NCBI RefSeq assembly: GCF_000510725.1
Contig: NZ_AZNZ01000012.1
Span: forward strand, 234 to 64,233
Source: Pseudoxanthomonas sp. J31
GTDB lineage: Bacteria; Pseudomonadota; Gammaproteobacteria; Xanthomonadales; Xanthomonadaceae
Direction: 5' to 3'
Length of the DNA stretch: 64,000 nt
Part shown: one piece after another, positions 36,861 to 45,564 of the stretch
Numbering within the stretch: position 1 is the stretch's first letter
Layout of the letters: every line of letters begins with the position of its first letter
Translations under genes and position numbers: made by a program
Notes under the pieces: model-generated
What the model was told of the DNA's origin: nothing
What the model saw: the letters and a program-made list of their open reading frames with translations, nothing else
The model's database searches: none

Positions 36861-36902
36861 CCATGCGTGCCCTGCATGCGCCGGCCACGGCCGGCGCCAG
36901 GG

Positions 36903-37370
36903 TCAGGCGATCGCGCCCAGGGCGTCGACCACCAGCTGCTCGATGCCTTCCAGGTCCGGCAGCAGCGCGCCCTGCTCGCCCAGCAGCACGCGCATCTGCA
37001 CGCCGCGCGGCAGTTCGTCCTCGGATGCGTCGGCCAGCAGGCTGTCGCGCGGCACCGAGACCAGCTGCGGGAACGAGGTGGTCTGCAGCGCGAAGTACGG
37101 CAGTCCCTCGTCGCCGCCCAGCGCCTTGAGCACCACCACGCGGATGCGCCCCGGCGGATCGCCGCCCAGCCCGGCGAGGCGGGCGAAGTCGACCAGCGGA
37201 ACGTCCCAGCCGTGCCAGGCGACATGGCCCGGCAGCCAGCCCGGCGTGCCTTCCAGAGGCTGCACCTCCACCCGCGCCAGCACCTCGGCCACGGTGGCAT
37301 TGGGCAGCAGCAGGCGCTCCTGGCCCGACTGGATCATGACGCCGCGGATTTCGTCGCTCTTGAATGCCAT
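36903..37370 (-). CDS. CheW-like coupling protein (ChpC-like)
   Basis: 155 residues forming one CheW domain: IQSGQERLLLPNATVAEVLA, then GHVAWHGWDVPLVDFARLAG, then RVVVLKALGG and FPQLVSVPRDSL. CheW proteins couple chemoreceptors to the histidine kinase. It is the last gene of the Pil-Chp cluster, 27 bases after the CheB-like gene, in the position of P. aeruginosa chpC. Together with PilI it gives the cluster two CheW proteins. Confidence 0.9.
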   Translation of the reverse strand: MAFKSDEIRGVMIQSGQERLLLPNATVAEVLARVEVQPLEGTPGWLPGHVAWHGWDVPLVDFARLAGLGGDPPGRIRVVVLKALGGDEGLPYFALQTTSFPQLVSVPRDSLLADASEDELPRGVQMRVLLGEQGALLPDLEGIEQLVVDALGAIA

Positions 37371-37397
37371 CTGCAGGTCTTCCTCCGCGCGCCGGGC

Positions 37398-38717
37398 TCA
37401 GCCCAGGCGCGCCACAAGCTGGTTGGCCAGCATCGCCGGCGCGGCCAGCGGGGCGCCGCCGGCCTCCAGCATGCGGGCCGCGGTGGGGTCGTAGCAGCCG
37501 TCCAGCGCCTGGCCGGCGACATAGGCGCCGCGCGCGGCCAGCGCCAGCACCGCGTCCATGCGCGCCGGCTCGGCGCCGCTGAGCACCAGCACCGCGCTCT
37601 CGGTCGGCGGCAGTGCCTCCACCGGCTCGTGGCCGGGGCCGGCGTCGATGAAGCGTAGGCCATTGCCGGCCGGTTCCACGCCCACGCCGTCGGGCAGCAC
37701 GTAGGCCGAGCCCGGAGCCACGGCGTCGCCGGGCATGGCCAGCGCCACCGGCACGGGCGAGACCCGCGCCATCTGCTTGACCAGGTTGTCGTAGCGGCCG
37801 CCGTCCAGGCGCAGCTGCACCAGCACCGGCTGCGGGAAACCGGCCGGCAGCGCGCCGAGCAGCTTGCGCACCGCGTCCGGGCCGCCGATGCCGGCCAGTA
37901 CCAGCACCGCACCCTTGGCCACCGGCGCGCCGGTATCGACCGGCTCCAGCTCGACCAGCGAGAGGTTGCTGAAGTCCGGCAACGGCGGCGGCGCGGCAGC
38001 CGGGGCCGGGCCCGGGGTGGCCGGGGCGTCGTCGGCCAGGGTCCACGCCGAGGGCTCTGGCAGCGGCGGCGGCACCGCGGGCGCGGCGGCCGGGGCCTCC
38101 GGCTCCAGCGCGGGGGCCGCGCGCTCCCAGGGCGCGGGCTCGTCCCAGGCCAGGGCGGCGCTGCCGTCCTCCCACGGCGCGGGCGCCGGCGGCGCCTCCA
38201 CCGCGGGCAGCGGCGGCGGCAGGTCCGGCGGCAGCTGCGGGGCCAGGTCCACGGTTTCGCCACCCAGCGCCAGGTCCGCGTCGATGCCGGCATGCGCCTG
38301 CTGCAACGCAGCCGGGCGGCCGGGCTGCAGCTGCGCCGAGAAGTCGATGTCGTGCTCGCGGCCGGGCGGCAGCACGTCGTCGTGGCCGTGCAGCTTGGCC
38401 GCCAGGTGGCGGATCCAGCGCTGCGCCTCCCAGCCGTCGCGGCGCGCGGCCAGGTCGGCCTCGTCGAAGATCACCAGCAGGTCCGGCGACTCCAGCACCG
38501 GCTCCAGCGCCACCAGCGCGTCCTCCACCGCCGGCTCCAGCGCCACCAGCACCGCCTGCGCGCCGATCCCGGCCAGGGTGGCCAGGTCCAGCTCGACCGG
38601 GTCGGCTTCCAGCACCACGTTGCCGCCGGCGGCGTCCACCGCCTGGCGCAGCCGCTCCCGGGCCGCGCCCTGGCGGGCCAGCAATGCGACCGTCTTCGAG
38701 GAATCAGTCGCGGGCAC
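37398..38717 (-). CDS. Degenerate CheB-like protein (ChpB position)
   Basis: 439 residues, GTG start at 38717 overlapping chpA by 14 bases. Residues 1-120 look like a receiver fold without the phosphoacceptor Asp, 120-255 are a Pro/Ala/Glu-rich linker, and 255-439 resemble the CheB methylesterase. The catalytic triad is gone: the Ser-Thr of GASTGG reads AGIGG, the His of QHMP reads VQLRL, and the Asp of GMGxDG reads SGAEPAR. It therefore cannot demethylate receptors by the known mechanism and is probably a scaffold. Position and overall order match chpB. Confidence 0.8.
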   Translation of the reverse strand: MPATDSSKTVALLARQGAARERLRQAVDAAGGNVVLEADPVELDLATLAGIGAQAVLVALEPAVEDALVALEPVLESPDLLVIFDEADLAARRDGWEAQRWIRHLAAKLHGHDDVLPPGREHDIDFSAQLQPGRPAALQQAHAGIDADLALGGETVDLAPQLPPDLPPPLPAVEAPPAPAPWEDGSAALAWDEPAPWERAAPALEPEAPAAAPAVPPPLPEPSAWTLADDAPATPGPAPAAAPPPLPDFSNLSLVELEPVDTGAPVAKGAVLVLAGIGGPDAVRKLLGALPAGFPQPVLVQLRLDGGRYDNLVKQMARVSPVPVALAMPGDAVAPGSAYVLPDGVGVEPAGNGLRFIDAGPGHEPVEALPPTESAVLVLSGAEPARMDAVLALAARGAYVAGQALDGCYDPTAARMLEAGGAPLAAPAMLANQLVARLG

Positions 38718-41700
38718 GGGCGATCCCCAGCAGGTCGTACACGTTTCGCATCAGGTCCAGTTCCTGGTACGGCTTGCCCAGGTACCGCTGGACGCCGATC
38801 TCGAACGCACGCTGGCGGTGCTTCTCGCCGGTACGCGAGGTGATCATCACGATCGGCACGCCGCGGAAGCGCGCGTCGGCGCGCATCGCGGTCGCCAGCT
38901 CGTAGCCGTCCATGCGCGGCATCTCGATGTCCAGCAGCATGAGGTCGGGCACGCGCTCTTCCAGCTTCTCCAGCGCCTCGATGCCGTCGCGCGCGGTCAC
39001 CACCTCGAAGTTGTGGCGTTCCAGCACGCGGCCGGTGACCTTGCGCATGGTCAGCGAGTCGTCGACCACCATCACCAGCGGCACGTGGCGCTGCTGCTGC
39101 GCCTCGGCCTCGGCGGCCGGGCGCTGCGGCTGCGCCAGGTGGCGGCGCACCAGCGGGGCGACGTCGAGGATCACCACCACGCGGCCGTCGCCGGTGATGG
39201 TGGCGCCGTAGATGCCCGGCACCGACGCGATCTGCATGCCGACCGGCTTGACCACGATTTCGCGGTTGCCGACCACCTGGTCGATCGCCACCGCGGCGCG
39301 CAGGTCGCCGGCGCGCACCAGCAGCAGCGGTACCTGGGCCTGGCCCTCGGCCTTGGCCGGGCCCTGCCCGACCAGCAGGCCGAGGTCGTGCAGCGCGTAT
39401 TCCTCGCCTGCGTAGCGGTAGCCACCGGTGCCGCTCTCGAAGCGCTCGCGCGAGATCCGGCCGATGCCGCTGACCGAGGCCACTGGCACCGCGTAGGTGG
39501 TCTCGCCGATCTGCACGAACACCGCCTGGGTGACCGCCAGGGTCTGCGGCAGGCGCAGGGTGAAGGTCACGCCGCGGCCGACCACCGAGTGGATTTCCAC
39601 GGTGCCGCCGAGCTGGCGCACTTCGTTGCGGACCACGTCCATGCCCACGCCGCGGCCGGCCAGCTGGCTGACCTGCTCGGAGGTGGAGAAGCCGGCCTCG
39701 AAGATCAGCGAATCCAGCTCGGTGTCGGTGAGCACCGCGCCCGGCTTGAGCAGGCCGCGCTGCTCGGCGCGGCGGCGGATCGCGTCGCGGTCCAGGCCGC
39801 GGCCGTCGTCGGACACCTGCAGCACGATTTCCGAGCCCTCGTGGCGCAGGGCGATGGTGATCGTGCCTTCCTCGCTCTTGCCCGCGGCCACGCGCTCGGC
39901 CGGGGTCTCCAGGCCGTGCGCCACCGAGTTGCGCAGCATGTGCTCGATCGGCGCGACCATGCGGTCGAGCACGTTGCGGTCCAGTTCGCCGTGGGTGCCG
40001 TCCAGGCGCAGCTGCACCTGCTTGCCGGTGTCGTGGCCGGCCTGGCGGACCACGCGGCGCAGGCGTGGCACGACGCTGTCGAACGGCACCATGCGCGCGC
40101 TCATCAGGCCGTCCTGCAGGTCCGAGCTGACGCGCGACTGCTGCTGCAGCAGGACGTCGTACTGGCGGGCCAGGTCGTCGAGCACGCCCTGCAGGCCGGT
40201 CAGGTCGGCCGCGGACTCGTTCAGCGCGCGGCTGAGCTGCTGCAGGGTGGAGAAGCGGTCCAGCTCCAGCGGGTCGAAGGTCGGGTCGGCGCTGTCCTGC
40301 TCGCGCTGGTAGCGGGCGACGATCTGGGCCTCGGTCTCCAGGTCCAGGCGGCGCAGCTGGTCGCGCAGGCGGGCGTTGGTGCGGTCCAGCTCGGCCATGG
40401 CCGCGCGGAAGGCACCCAGCTGCTGCTCCAGGCGGGCGCGGTAGATCGCCACTTCGCCGGCGTGGTTGACCAGGTTGTCCAGCAGGTCGGCGCGCACGCG
40501 CACCTGTTCCTGCGGGGCGCGCGGGGCGATGGCTTCCTCGGCCGGCGCTTCGGCTTCCTCGTCCACCGGGGCCGACAGCGGCGGCAGCGCCGCGGCGGTG
40601 GCGGCCAGCTGGACCTCGGCGGCGACATGCACCGGCTGCGGCTGCGGCTGCGGCTGCGGTTGTGTCTGCGGCGCGGCAGCCGGAGCGGCCTCGGCGTGCG
40701 GCTGCGCGGCCTCGGCGGGCGCCGCGGCGGCCGGCGCAGCGGCCGGGACGTCGTCCGCGACCGCGGGCACGGCCTCGCCGCGGATGCGCGCCTCGAATGC
40801 GGCGATCAGCGCGTGCGGCATGGCGGTGGCGCGGTGGGCACGGGTCTGCACCAGCAGCTGGTGCAGGGTGTCGAAGCCGCGTTCCAGCAGCTGCACGTCA
40901 CCGCGGCCCAGCTCGGTGCGATGCTCGGCGGCCGCTTCCAGCAGCGACTCGATCACGTGGCCGAGGTCGCCGATGGTGGCGATGCCGGCCATGCGCGCGC
41001 CGCCCTTGAGCGTGTGCAGGTCGCGCTGCAGGCCGATGATCGCCTCGCGCGCGGTGCTGTCGGCGCGCAGTTCCACCAGCAGCGCGTCGATGTGGTCGAG
41101 CAGGTCGCCGCCTTCCTCGACGAAGATGTCGACCAGGTCGCGGTCCAGCTCGCTGAAGTCCAGCATCGGCGCGTCGGCCGGCGCCCCCTCGGTTTCCGCC
41201 GGCAGTGCCGGGGCAGCGGCGGGTGCCTCGGCAGCAACCGCGGGCGCCTCGGCCACCTCCGGCTGCACCGGCGCTTCCGCGGCCGGCTCGTCCGGGGCCG
41301 CAGTGGTTGCGGTCGCAGGGACTTCCGGCGCGGCCGCTTCCAGCGCGGCCTCGATGGCCTCGTGCAGCGGCGCCAGCACCGGGTCCGGGCTCGCGGCCAC
41401 CGGCCCGGCCGCGGCCATGGAGGCGTCGTCGACGGCCGGCGCGGGACTTTCTTCCGCCACCGGCGCAATGCCGGCCGGCTCCACGGCGCCGCTGTCGGCC
41501 ACCGGCTCCAGGTTCCAGTCCGCGGCCGCCGGCTCGATGGCCGGCTCCACGGCGACCGGCGGGTCGATGGTGGCCTGCGCGATGGCCGGCGGTTCGGCCG
41601 CCGGGGCGGCGGGCTCCGCGGCGACCTCGGGCGGGGTCCAGTCGAAGCTGAAATCGCCCGCATCGGTCGCAGCCTCTTCGCTGCCCGCGGGCGCGGCCGG

Positions 41701-44700
41701 CATGGCCTCGCCGGCGAAATCGGACGCGGCGCTGGCGTCCGCGCCGGCGAGCGGCTGCTCCACCTCCCACTGCCGGACGGCCGGGGCGCTGGTTTCCGGG
41801 GCCGCCGTCCCGGCGGCGTCCAGGTTCCAGTCCGGCACCTGGGGTGCCGCGGGCGCGGCACTGCCGGCATCGACCGCGGCCGGCTGGGCCTCGTCGCCAC
41901 CCAGCGCGTCGACCAGGAAGCCGCTGAGGTCGACGCCGGTGAGTTCCATCGACGGATCCGGCGCCGCCGGCACGGCCGCGGCTTCGTCCTCGAGGATTTC
42001 CGGCTGCGACCAGCGCGCCTCCGGCAGGGTGTCGGCCATCGCCCGCAGGCGCGCGGCCAGCGCGGCATAGCTGGGGATACGCGGCGACTCGGCCTGCAGC
42101 GCCTGGATGCAGGCGCGGATCGTGGCCGCAGTGTCGGCCAGGGTCTGCACTTCCTCCGCGGAAGGCACGTGGCCGGCGGCGATGCCGCGCTTGATGTAGG
42201 TCTCGGCCGCGTCGGTGACCGCGGTGATCTCCGGCACGTCGGTCATCGCGAACGCGCCGTTCATGGTGTGCATGGCGCGCAGCAGCGGATCGTTGACCGC
42301 CTGCGGCGCCTGGCGCGCGGCGGCAATCCACGCGTCCACCGTCTCCAGGTGGGTGGCGACCTCGGTCTCGAGGATCTCGCGCAGCACGCTGTCGACCGAG
42401 GCCGGGGTGCCTTCGTCCACCACGGTGGCCACGGCCGCCGGCGGCGCCGGCATCGAGTAGAACGCTTCCTCGCCGGCGGCGATGCGCTCGGCCACCGACT
42501 CGATCGCGTGCAGGTCCAGGGCAAGCGCGCCGGTGCCGCGCAGCGCGGCATCGAACTGCGGCAGCACCTCGGTGGCCTGCTGCACCATCGCGACCACCGC
42601 CGGGCTGGCCGGACGGGTGCCGTCGAGCACGCGGTTGAGCATGCTCTCGATCTTCCAGGCGAACTCGCCCAGGGCACTGGCGCCGACCAGGCGGCCACTG
42701 CCCTTGAGGGTGTGGAACACGCGGCGGATCGGACGCAGGCGTTCCAGGTCGTCCGGCGCGCGCAGCCACAGCGGCAGCAGGCGCGCGAGGTTGCCGCGCT
42801 CTTCCTCGAACTCCTCCAGGAAGACTTCGCGGATGTCGGCGTCGATGTCCTGGTTGTCGTCGAAGCCGCCGTTGCGGGTGGCGGCAGGTGCCGGTGCGGC
42901 CGGCACGACCACCGGCGGCGCCGGTGGCACGGCCGGGGCGGCACCGACCGAGGCCGGCGGGATCGCCGCGGCGGCGGCGGCCATCTCGGCCAGCAGCGGA
43001 TCGACGGACCCGGCGGCCGGAGCGGCCTCGCCACTGGCGGGAGCCGGAGCGGCCGGAGCAGGCGGAGCAGCCGGGGCGGCCGGCGCGCTCGCCGGCGGCG
43101 CGGCTTCGGCGGCCGGCGGCTCGGCCGGCACGCGCGGACGGATGTGCACGGTCAGGTCCAGCCACTGGCCATGGCTGGCCGCGGCAGGCTCGGCCGGCGG
43201 CACCACGGCGGGCGCTTCCGGCAGCGGCGGTGGAACCGGGGCGGTCGGGGCCGGCGCGGATTCGGACGCGCTGGCGACGAACACCGGCTCCTCGTCGGCC
43301 GGCAGCGGCGGCGGGCCGCCGGCCGGCAGGGACGGCGCTTCCGGCACCGGCGCGGAGGCGACGGCAAACGGCTCGCCCGCGCCGGGCAGCGGCCCATCCG
43401 CCGGCAGCGGCGGCGGCACCGCGGCGGTACCGGCATCCGGGGCAGCGGCGGCGGCTTCGGCGATGTATTCGCCGGACACCGGGTCGTAGACGAAGCGCGG
43501 AGCGTCGCCCAGCGACGGGATCGCCGGCGGCTGCGGCACCACCGGCGGCAGTTCGACCTCCAGCGCCGGAGCTTCCAGCACTTCGCGGACCGGACCGGCG
43601 ATATCGGCCGGTTCCGGTGCGGCGACCGGGGCCGGCGACAGTTCGACCGAATCCCAGTCCAGGCCGGCCGGCGCGGCCGGCGCCTGCGGCGCGGCGGCAA
43701 CCGGTTCCGGGGCGGCGGGCAGCGGCGGCGGCACGGCGGCGGCCGGGGTGCTCGCCGGCGCCGCGGCCGCGGGGGCCTCGGCGGCGTGGGCGTCCGGCAG
43801 CGGCCAGTAGTTCAGGCTTTCCAGGCTGCTGCGCGCGATCTCCAGGATCTCGGCGCGGTTGGGCCGGCGGTCGCGCAGCGCCTCCAGGTAGTACTCCAGG
43901 CTGGCCATGGCGTCGGCCAGGGTGTCCAGCTGGCGGCCGCTGGGCACGCGCCGGCGCCCGATCAGCTCGGTCAGGATGTAGCGGCGCACGCCTTCCAGGT
44001 AATCGGCCGGTTCGCCCAGCTCGAGCATGCGCAGCGCGCCGGCCACTTCCTCCAGCAGGCGCGGCACCGATTCCAGCCGGGCATGGTCCCAGTTGGTCTC
44101 GATGAAGGCGACGAAGTCCTCGCGCGCAGCGGCGAAGTTGGCCAGCGCCTCGTGCGCCAGCACCTCCACCGTGCGCCGGGCCTCGGCCGCGGCGGCATCC
44201 TCCGCGCCCTCCTCGCCCGCGCCCAGGCTGGCAACCTGGTCGTCGAGGGTGGCGTCCACGTAGAGCAGCGCGCCGGCGATGTCCAGCAGCGCGCCCTCGC
44301 TCGCCGGCGCGTTGCCGGCGGCGATGGCCTGCAGCGCGTCGCGCTGCTGCAGCACCACGTCGCGGGCCACGCCCAGGCCGAGCATGCCCAGGGTGTCGGC
44401 CACCCGGGTCAGGTCGGCGGCCTGCGGCTGCAGCGCGGCGACGTCGCCGCCGGTGCGCAGGTGCAGGTCCAGCGCGTCCTTCACCCGCAGCAATTCCTCC
44501 TTGACCACCCCGCCGACGGTGTTGAGCAGGTCGCGGTTGCGGCCGGCCAGGCTGCCGCGGGCGTGGTCCAGCTCGGCCTCGCTGGGCATCTGCGCGTCCA
44601 GGTCGAACGCGCGGCGCAGTTCATCCAGCGCCGGGTGCGGCGTGCGCGCGTAGGCGACCGCGTACAGCAGCTGGCGGGTCGGCTCCTGGGTCGACACGCC

Positions 44701-45483
44701 GCGCGAGGCGGCCGGCAGGGCCTCGTTCTCGCTGGCCTGCTGCAACGCGCGCAGCGCGGCGGCGAAGGCGCCGCGCAGGTTCTCGTTGCCGGCCAGGGCG
44801 CCGTCGCGCAGCGCGGCGGTCACCGAGGACAGCACCCACAGCATGCGCCGGGTGGTCTCGTGGCTGGCGTTGCGCAGCAGTTCGGCGGTCGCCTCGGCCA
44901 GCATCGCGGTGTCGCCGGGGGCGCCGTTCTCCGGCCACGCCAGCATCGCTTCCTGGAAACGGCGCAGGGCGGCGGCGACCAGGTCCTGGCGCTGCGCCCA
45001 CGGCAGCGCGGAGGGCGCCGGCAGCTGCGCCGGCAGCGGCGCGCTCAGGTCCGGGGCGAACAGCACGCTCTCGTTGAGTCCGGCGGCACCGCGCGCGGCG
45101 CGGATGTCGTTGAGCAGCGGCAGCAGCACGATCGGGATGTCGCGATGGCCGTTCTGCAGGCGCTCCAGGTAGTCGGGCAGCAGCACGGTGCCGCGCATCA
45201 GGGTGGCGCAGGCCTCGTCGCGGTCGTTGGCCGCGCCCTGCTGCAGGGCCTGGGCCAGCAGCTCCATCTCCTCGGCGACCATCGCCGGGGCGTACAGCTC
45301 GACCATCCGCAGCGTGCCCTGCACCTGGTGCAGGTAGCCGGCGCAGAAGCGCATGCGGCTGCTGTCGGAGGGGTTCTCGACGAACGCCTCGATCTCCCCG
45401 CGCGCCTGGCGCAGGGTCTCGTCCAGCTCGGGCTTGACCCAGCCGAGTACGGCGTGGCTCATCGCGTCGCGCAGCGCACTCAT
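38704..45483 (-). CDS. chpA: Hybrid chemosensory histidine kinase ChpA/PilL
   Basis: A 2,259-residue CheA-like kinase controlling type IV pili. An N-terminal HPt-like region has His52 (LHQVQGTLRM); further HPt domains carry His924 (FHTLKGSGRL), His1072 (MHTMNGAFAM) and His1490 (LHTLKGGARM), joined by long Pro/Ala/Glu-rich linkers. Then follow a dimerisation segment (about 1665), an ATPase domain with Asn1852 (HMLRNSVAHG) and GRGVGMDVV, a CheW-like domain, and a receiver with Asp2185 (LLDIEMPRMDG). Start 45483 is preferred over an ATG four codons upstream. A (PQ)n linker is encoded by a GGCTGC-type hexamer repeat at 40633-40656. Confidence 0.96.
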   Translation of the reverse strand: MSALRDAMSHAVLGWVKPELDETLRQARGEIEAFVENPSDSSRMRFCAGYLHQVQGTLRMVELYAPAMVAEEMELLAQALQQGAANDRDEACATLMRGTVLLPDYLERLQNGHRDIPIVLLPLLNDIRAARGAAGLNESVLFAPDLSAPLPAQLPAPSALPWAQRQDLVAAALRRFQEAMLAWPENGAPGDTAMLAEATAELLRNASHETTRRMLWVLSSVTAALRDGALAGNENLRGAFAAALRALQQASENEALPAASRGVSTQEPTRQLLYAVAYARTPHPALDELRRAFDLDAQMPSEAELDHARGSLAGRNRDLLNTVGGVVKEELLRVKDALDLHLRTGGDVAALQPQAADLTRVADTLGMLGLGVARDVVLQQRDALQAIAAGNAPASEGALLDIAGALLYVDATLDDQVASLGAGEEGAEDAAAAEARRTVEVLAHEALANFAAAREDFVAFIETNWDHARLESVPRLLEEVAGALRMLELGEPADYLEGVRRYILTELIGRRRVPSGRQLDTLADAMASLEYYLEALRDRRPNRAEILEIARSSLESLNYWPLPDAHAAEAPAAAAPASTPAAAVPPPLPAAPEPVAAAPQAPAAPAGLDWDSVELSPAPVAAPEPADIAGPVREVLEAPALEVELPPVVPQPPAIPSLGDAPRFVYDPVSGEYIAEAAAAAPDAGTAAVPPPLPADGPLPGAGEPFAVASAPVPEAPSLPAGGPPPLPADEEPVFVASASESAPAPTAPVPPPLPEAPAVVPPAEPAAASHGQWLDLTVHIRPRVPAEPPAAEAAPPASAPAAPAAPPAPAAPAPASGEAAPAAGSVDPLLAEMAAAAAAIPPASVGAAPAVPPAPPVVVPAAPAPAATRNGGFDDNQDIDADIREVFLEEFEEERGNLARLLPLWLRAPDDLERLRPIRRVFHTLKGSGRLVGASALGEFAWKIESMLNRVLDGTRPASPAVVAMVQQATEVLPQFDAALRGTGALALDLHAIESVAERIAAGEEAFYSMPAPPAAVATVVDEGTPASVDSVLREILETEVATHLETVDAWIAAARQAPQAVNDPLLRAMHTMNGAFAMTDVPEITAVTDAAETYIKRGIAAGHVPSAEEVQTLADTAATIRACIQALQAESPRIPSYAALAARLRAMADTLPEARWSQPEILEDEAAAVPAAPDPSMELTGVDLSGFLVDALGGDEAQPAAVDAGSAAPAAPQVPDWNLDAAGTAAPETSAPAVRQWEVEQPLAGADASAASDFAGEAMPAAPAGSEEAATDAGDFSFDWTPPEVAAEPAAPAAEPPAIAQATIDPPVAVEPAIEPAAADWNLEPVADSGAVEPAGIAPVAEESPAPAVDDASMAAAGPVAASPDPVLAPLHEAIEAALEAAAPEVPATATTAAPDEPAAEAPVQPEVAEAPAVAAEAPAAAPALPAETEGAPADAPMLDFSELDRDLVDIFVEEGGDLLDHIDALLVELRADSTAREAIIGLQRDLHTLKGGARMAGIATIGDLGHVIESLLEAAAEHRTELGRGDVQLLERGFDTLHQLLVQTRAHRATAMPHALIAAFEARIRGEAVPAVADDVPAAAPAAAAPAEAAQPHAEAAPAAAPQTQPQPQPQPQPVHVAAEVQLAATAAALPPLSAPVDEEAEAPAEEAIAPRAPQEQVRVRADLLDNLVNHAGEVAIYRARLEQQLGAFRAAMAELDRTNARLRDQLRRLDLETEAQIVARYQREQDSADPTFDPLELDRFSTLQQLSRALNESAADLTGLQGVLDDLARQYDVLLQQQSRVSSDLQDGLMSARMVPFDSVVPRLRRVVRQAGHDTGKQVQLRLDGTHGELDRNVLDRMVAPIEHMLRNSVAHGLETPAERVAAGKSEEGTITIALRHEGSEIVLQVSDDGRGLDRDAIRRRAEQRGLLKPGAVLTDTELDSLIFEAGFSTSEQVSQLAGRGVGMDVVRNEVRQLGGTVEIHSVVGRGVTFTLRLPQTLAVTQAVFVQIGETTYAVPVASVSGIGRISRERFESGTGGYRYAGEEYALHDLGLLVGQGPAKAEGQAQVPLLLVRAGDLRAAVAIDQVVGNREIVVKPVGMQIASVPGIYGATITGDGRVVVILDVAPLVRRHLAQPQRPAAEAEAQQQRHVPLVMVVDDSLTMRKVTGRVLERHNFEVVTARDGIEALEKLEERVPDLMLLDIEMPRMDGYELATAMRADARFRGVPIVMITSRTGEKHRQRAFEIGVQRYLGKPYQELDLMRNVYDLLGIARARD
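40633..40656. repeat. Hexanucleotide tandem repeat inside chpA
   Basis: Four perfect copies of GGCTGC, followed by the degenerate GGTTGT, encode the alternating Pro-Gln linker before the chpA kinase core. Because the unit is six bases, gain or loss of copies changes linker length without a frameshift. Confidence 0.85.
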
Positions 45484-45564
45484 GCCTGCCCCCATGCCGC
45501 CGGGCAGCCAAGGCGCGGATACCGGGCCATCTTCATTCCATCATCCCCCGTCAGGCCCATCTGA

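Noticed and set aside
36878-36897. Main terminator of the Pil-Chp operon
   Set aside because: It is a GC hairpin with no T-run; the next hairpin, at 36843-36859 with T5, is the better candidate.
40633-40656. CRISPR-like or satellite array
   Set aside because: The hexamer repeats are in-frame codons for Pro-Gln; there are no spacers and no cas genes anywhere in the window.
37864-45564. A 2,566-codon open frame on the plus strand opposite chpA
   Set aside because: It mirrors chpA codon by codon (strings of His, Gln, Arg, Gly, Ala), a by-product of very GC-rich third positions; there is no recognisable domain and the minus-strand kinase is unambiguous.
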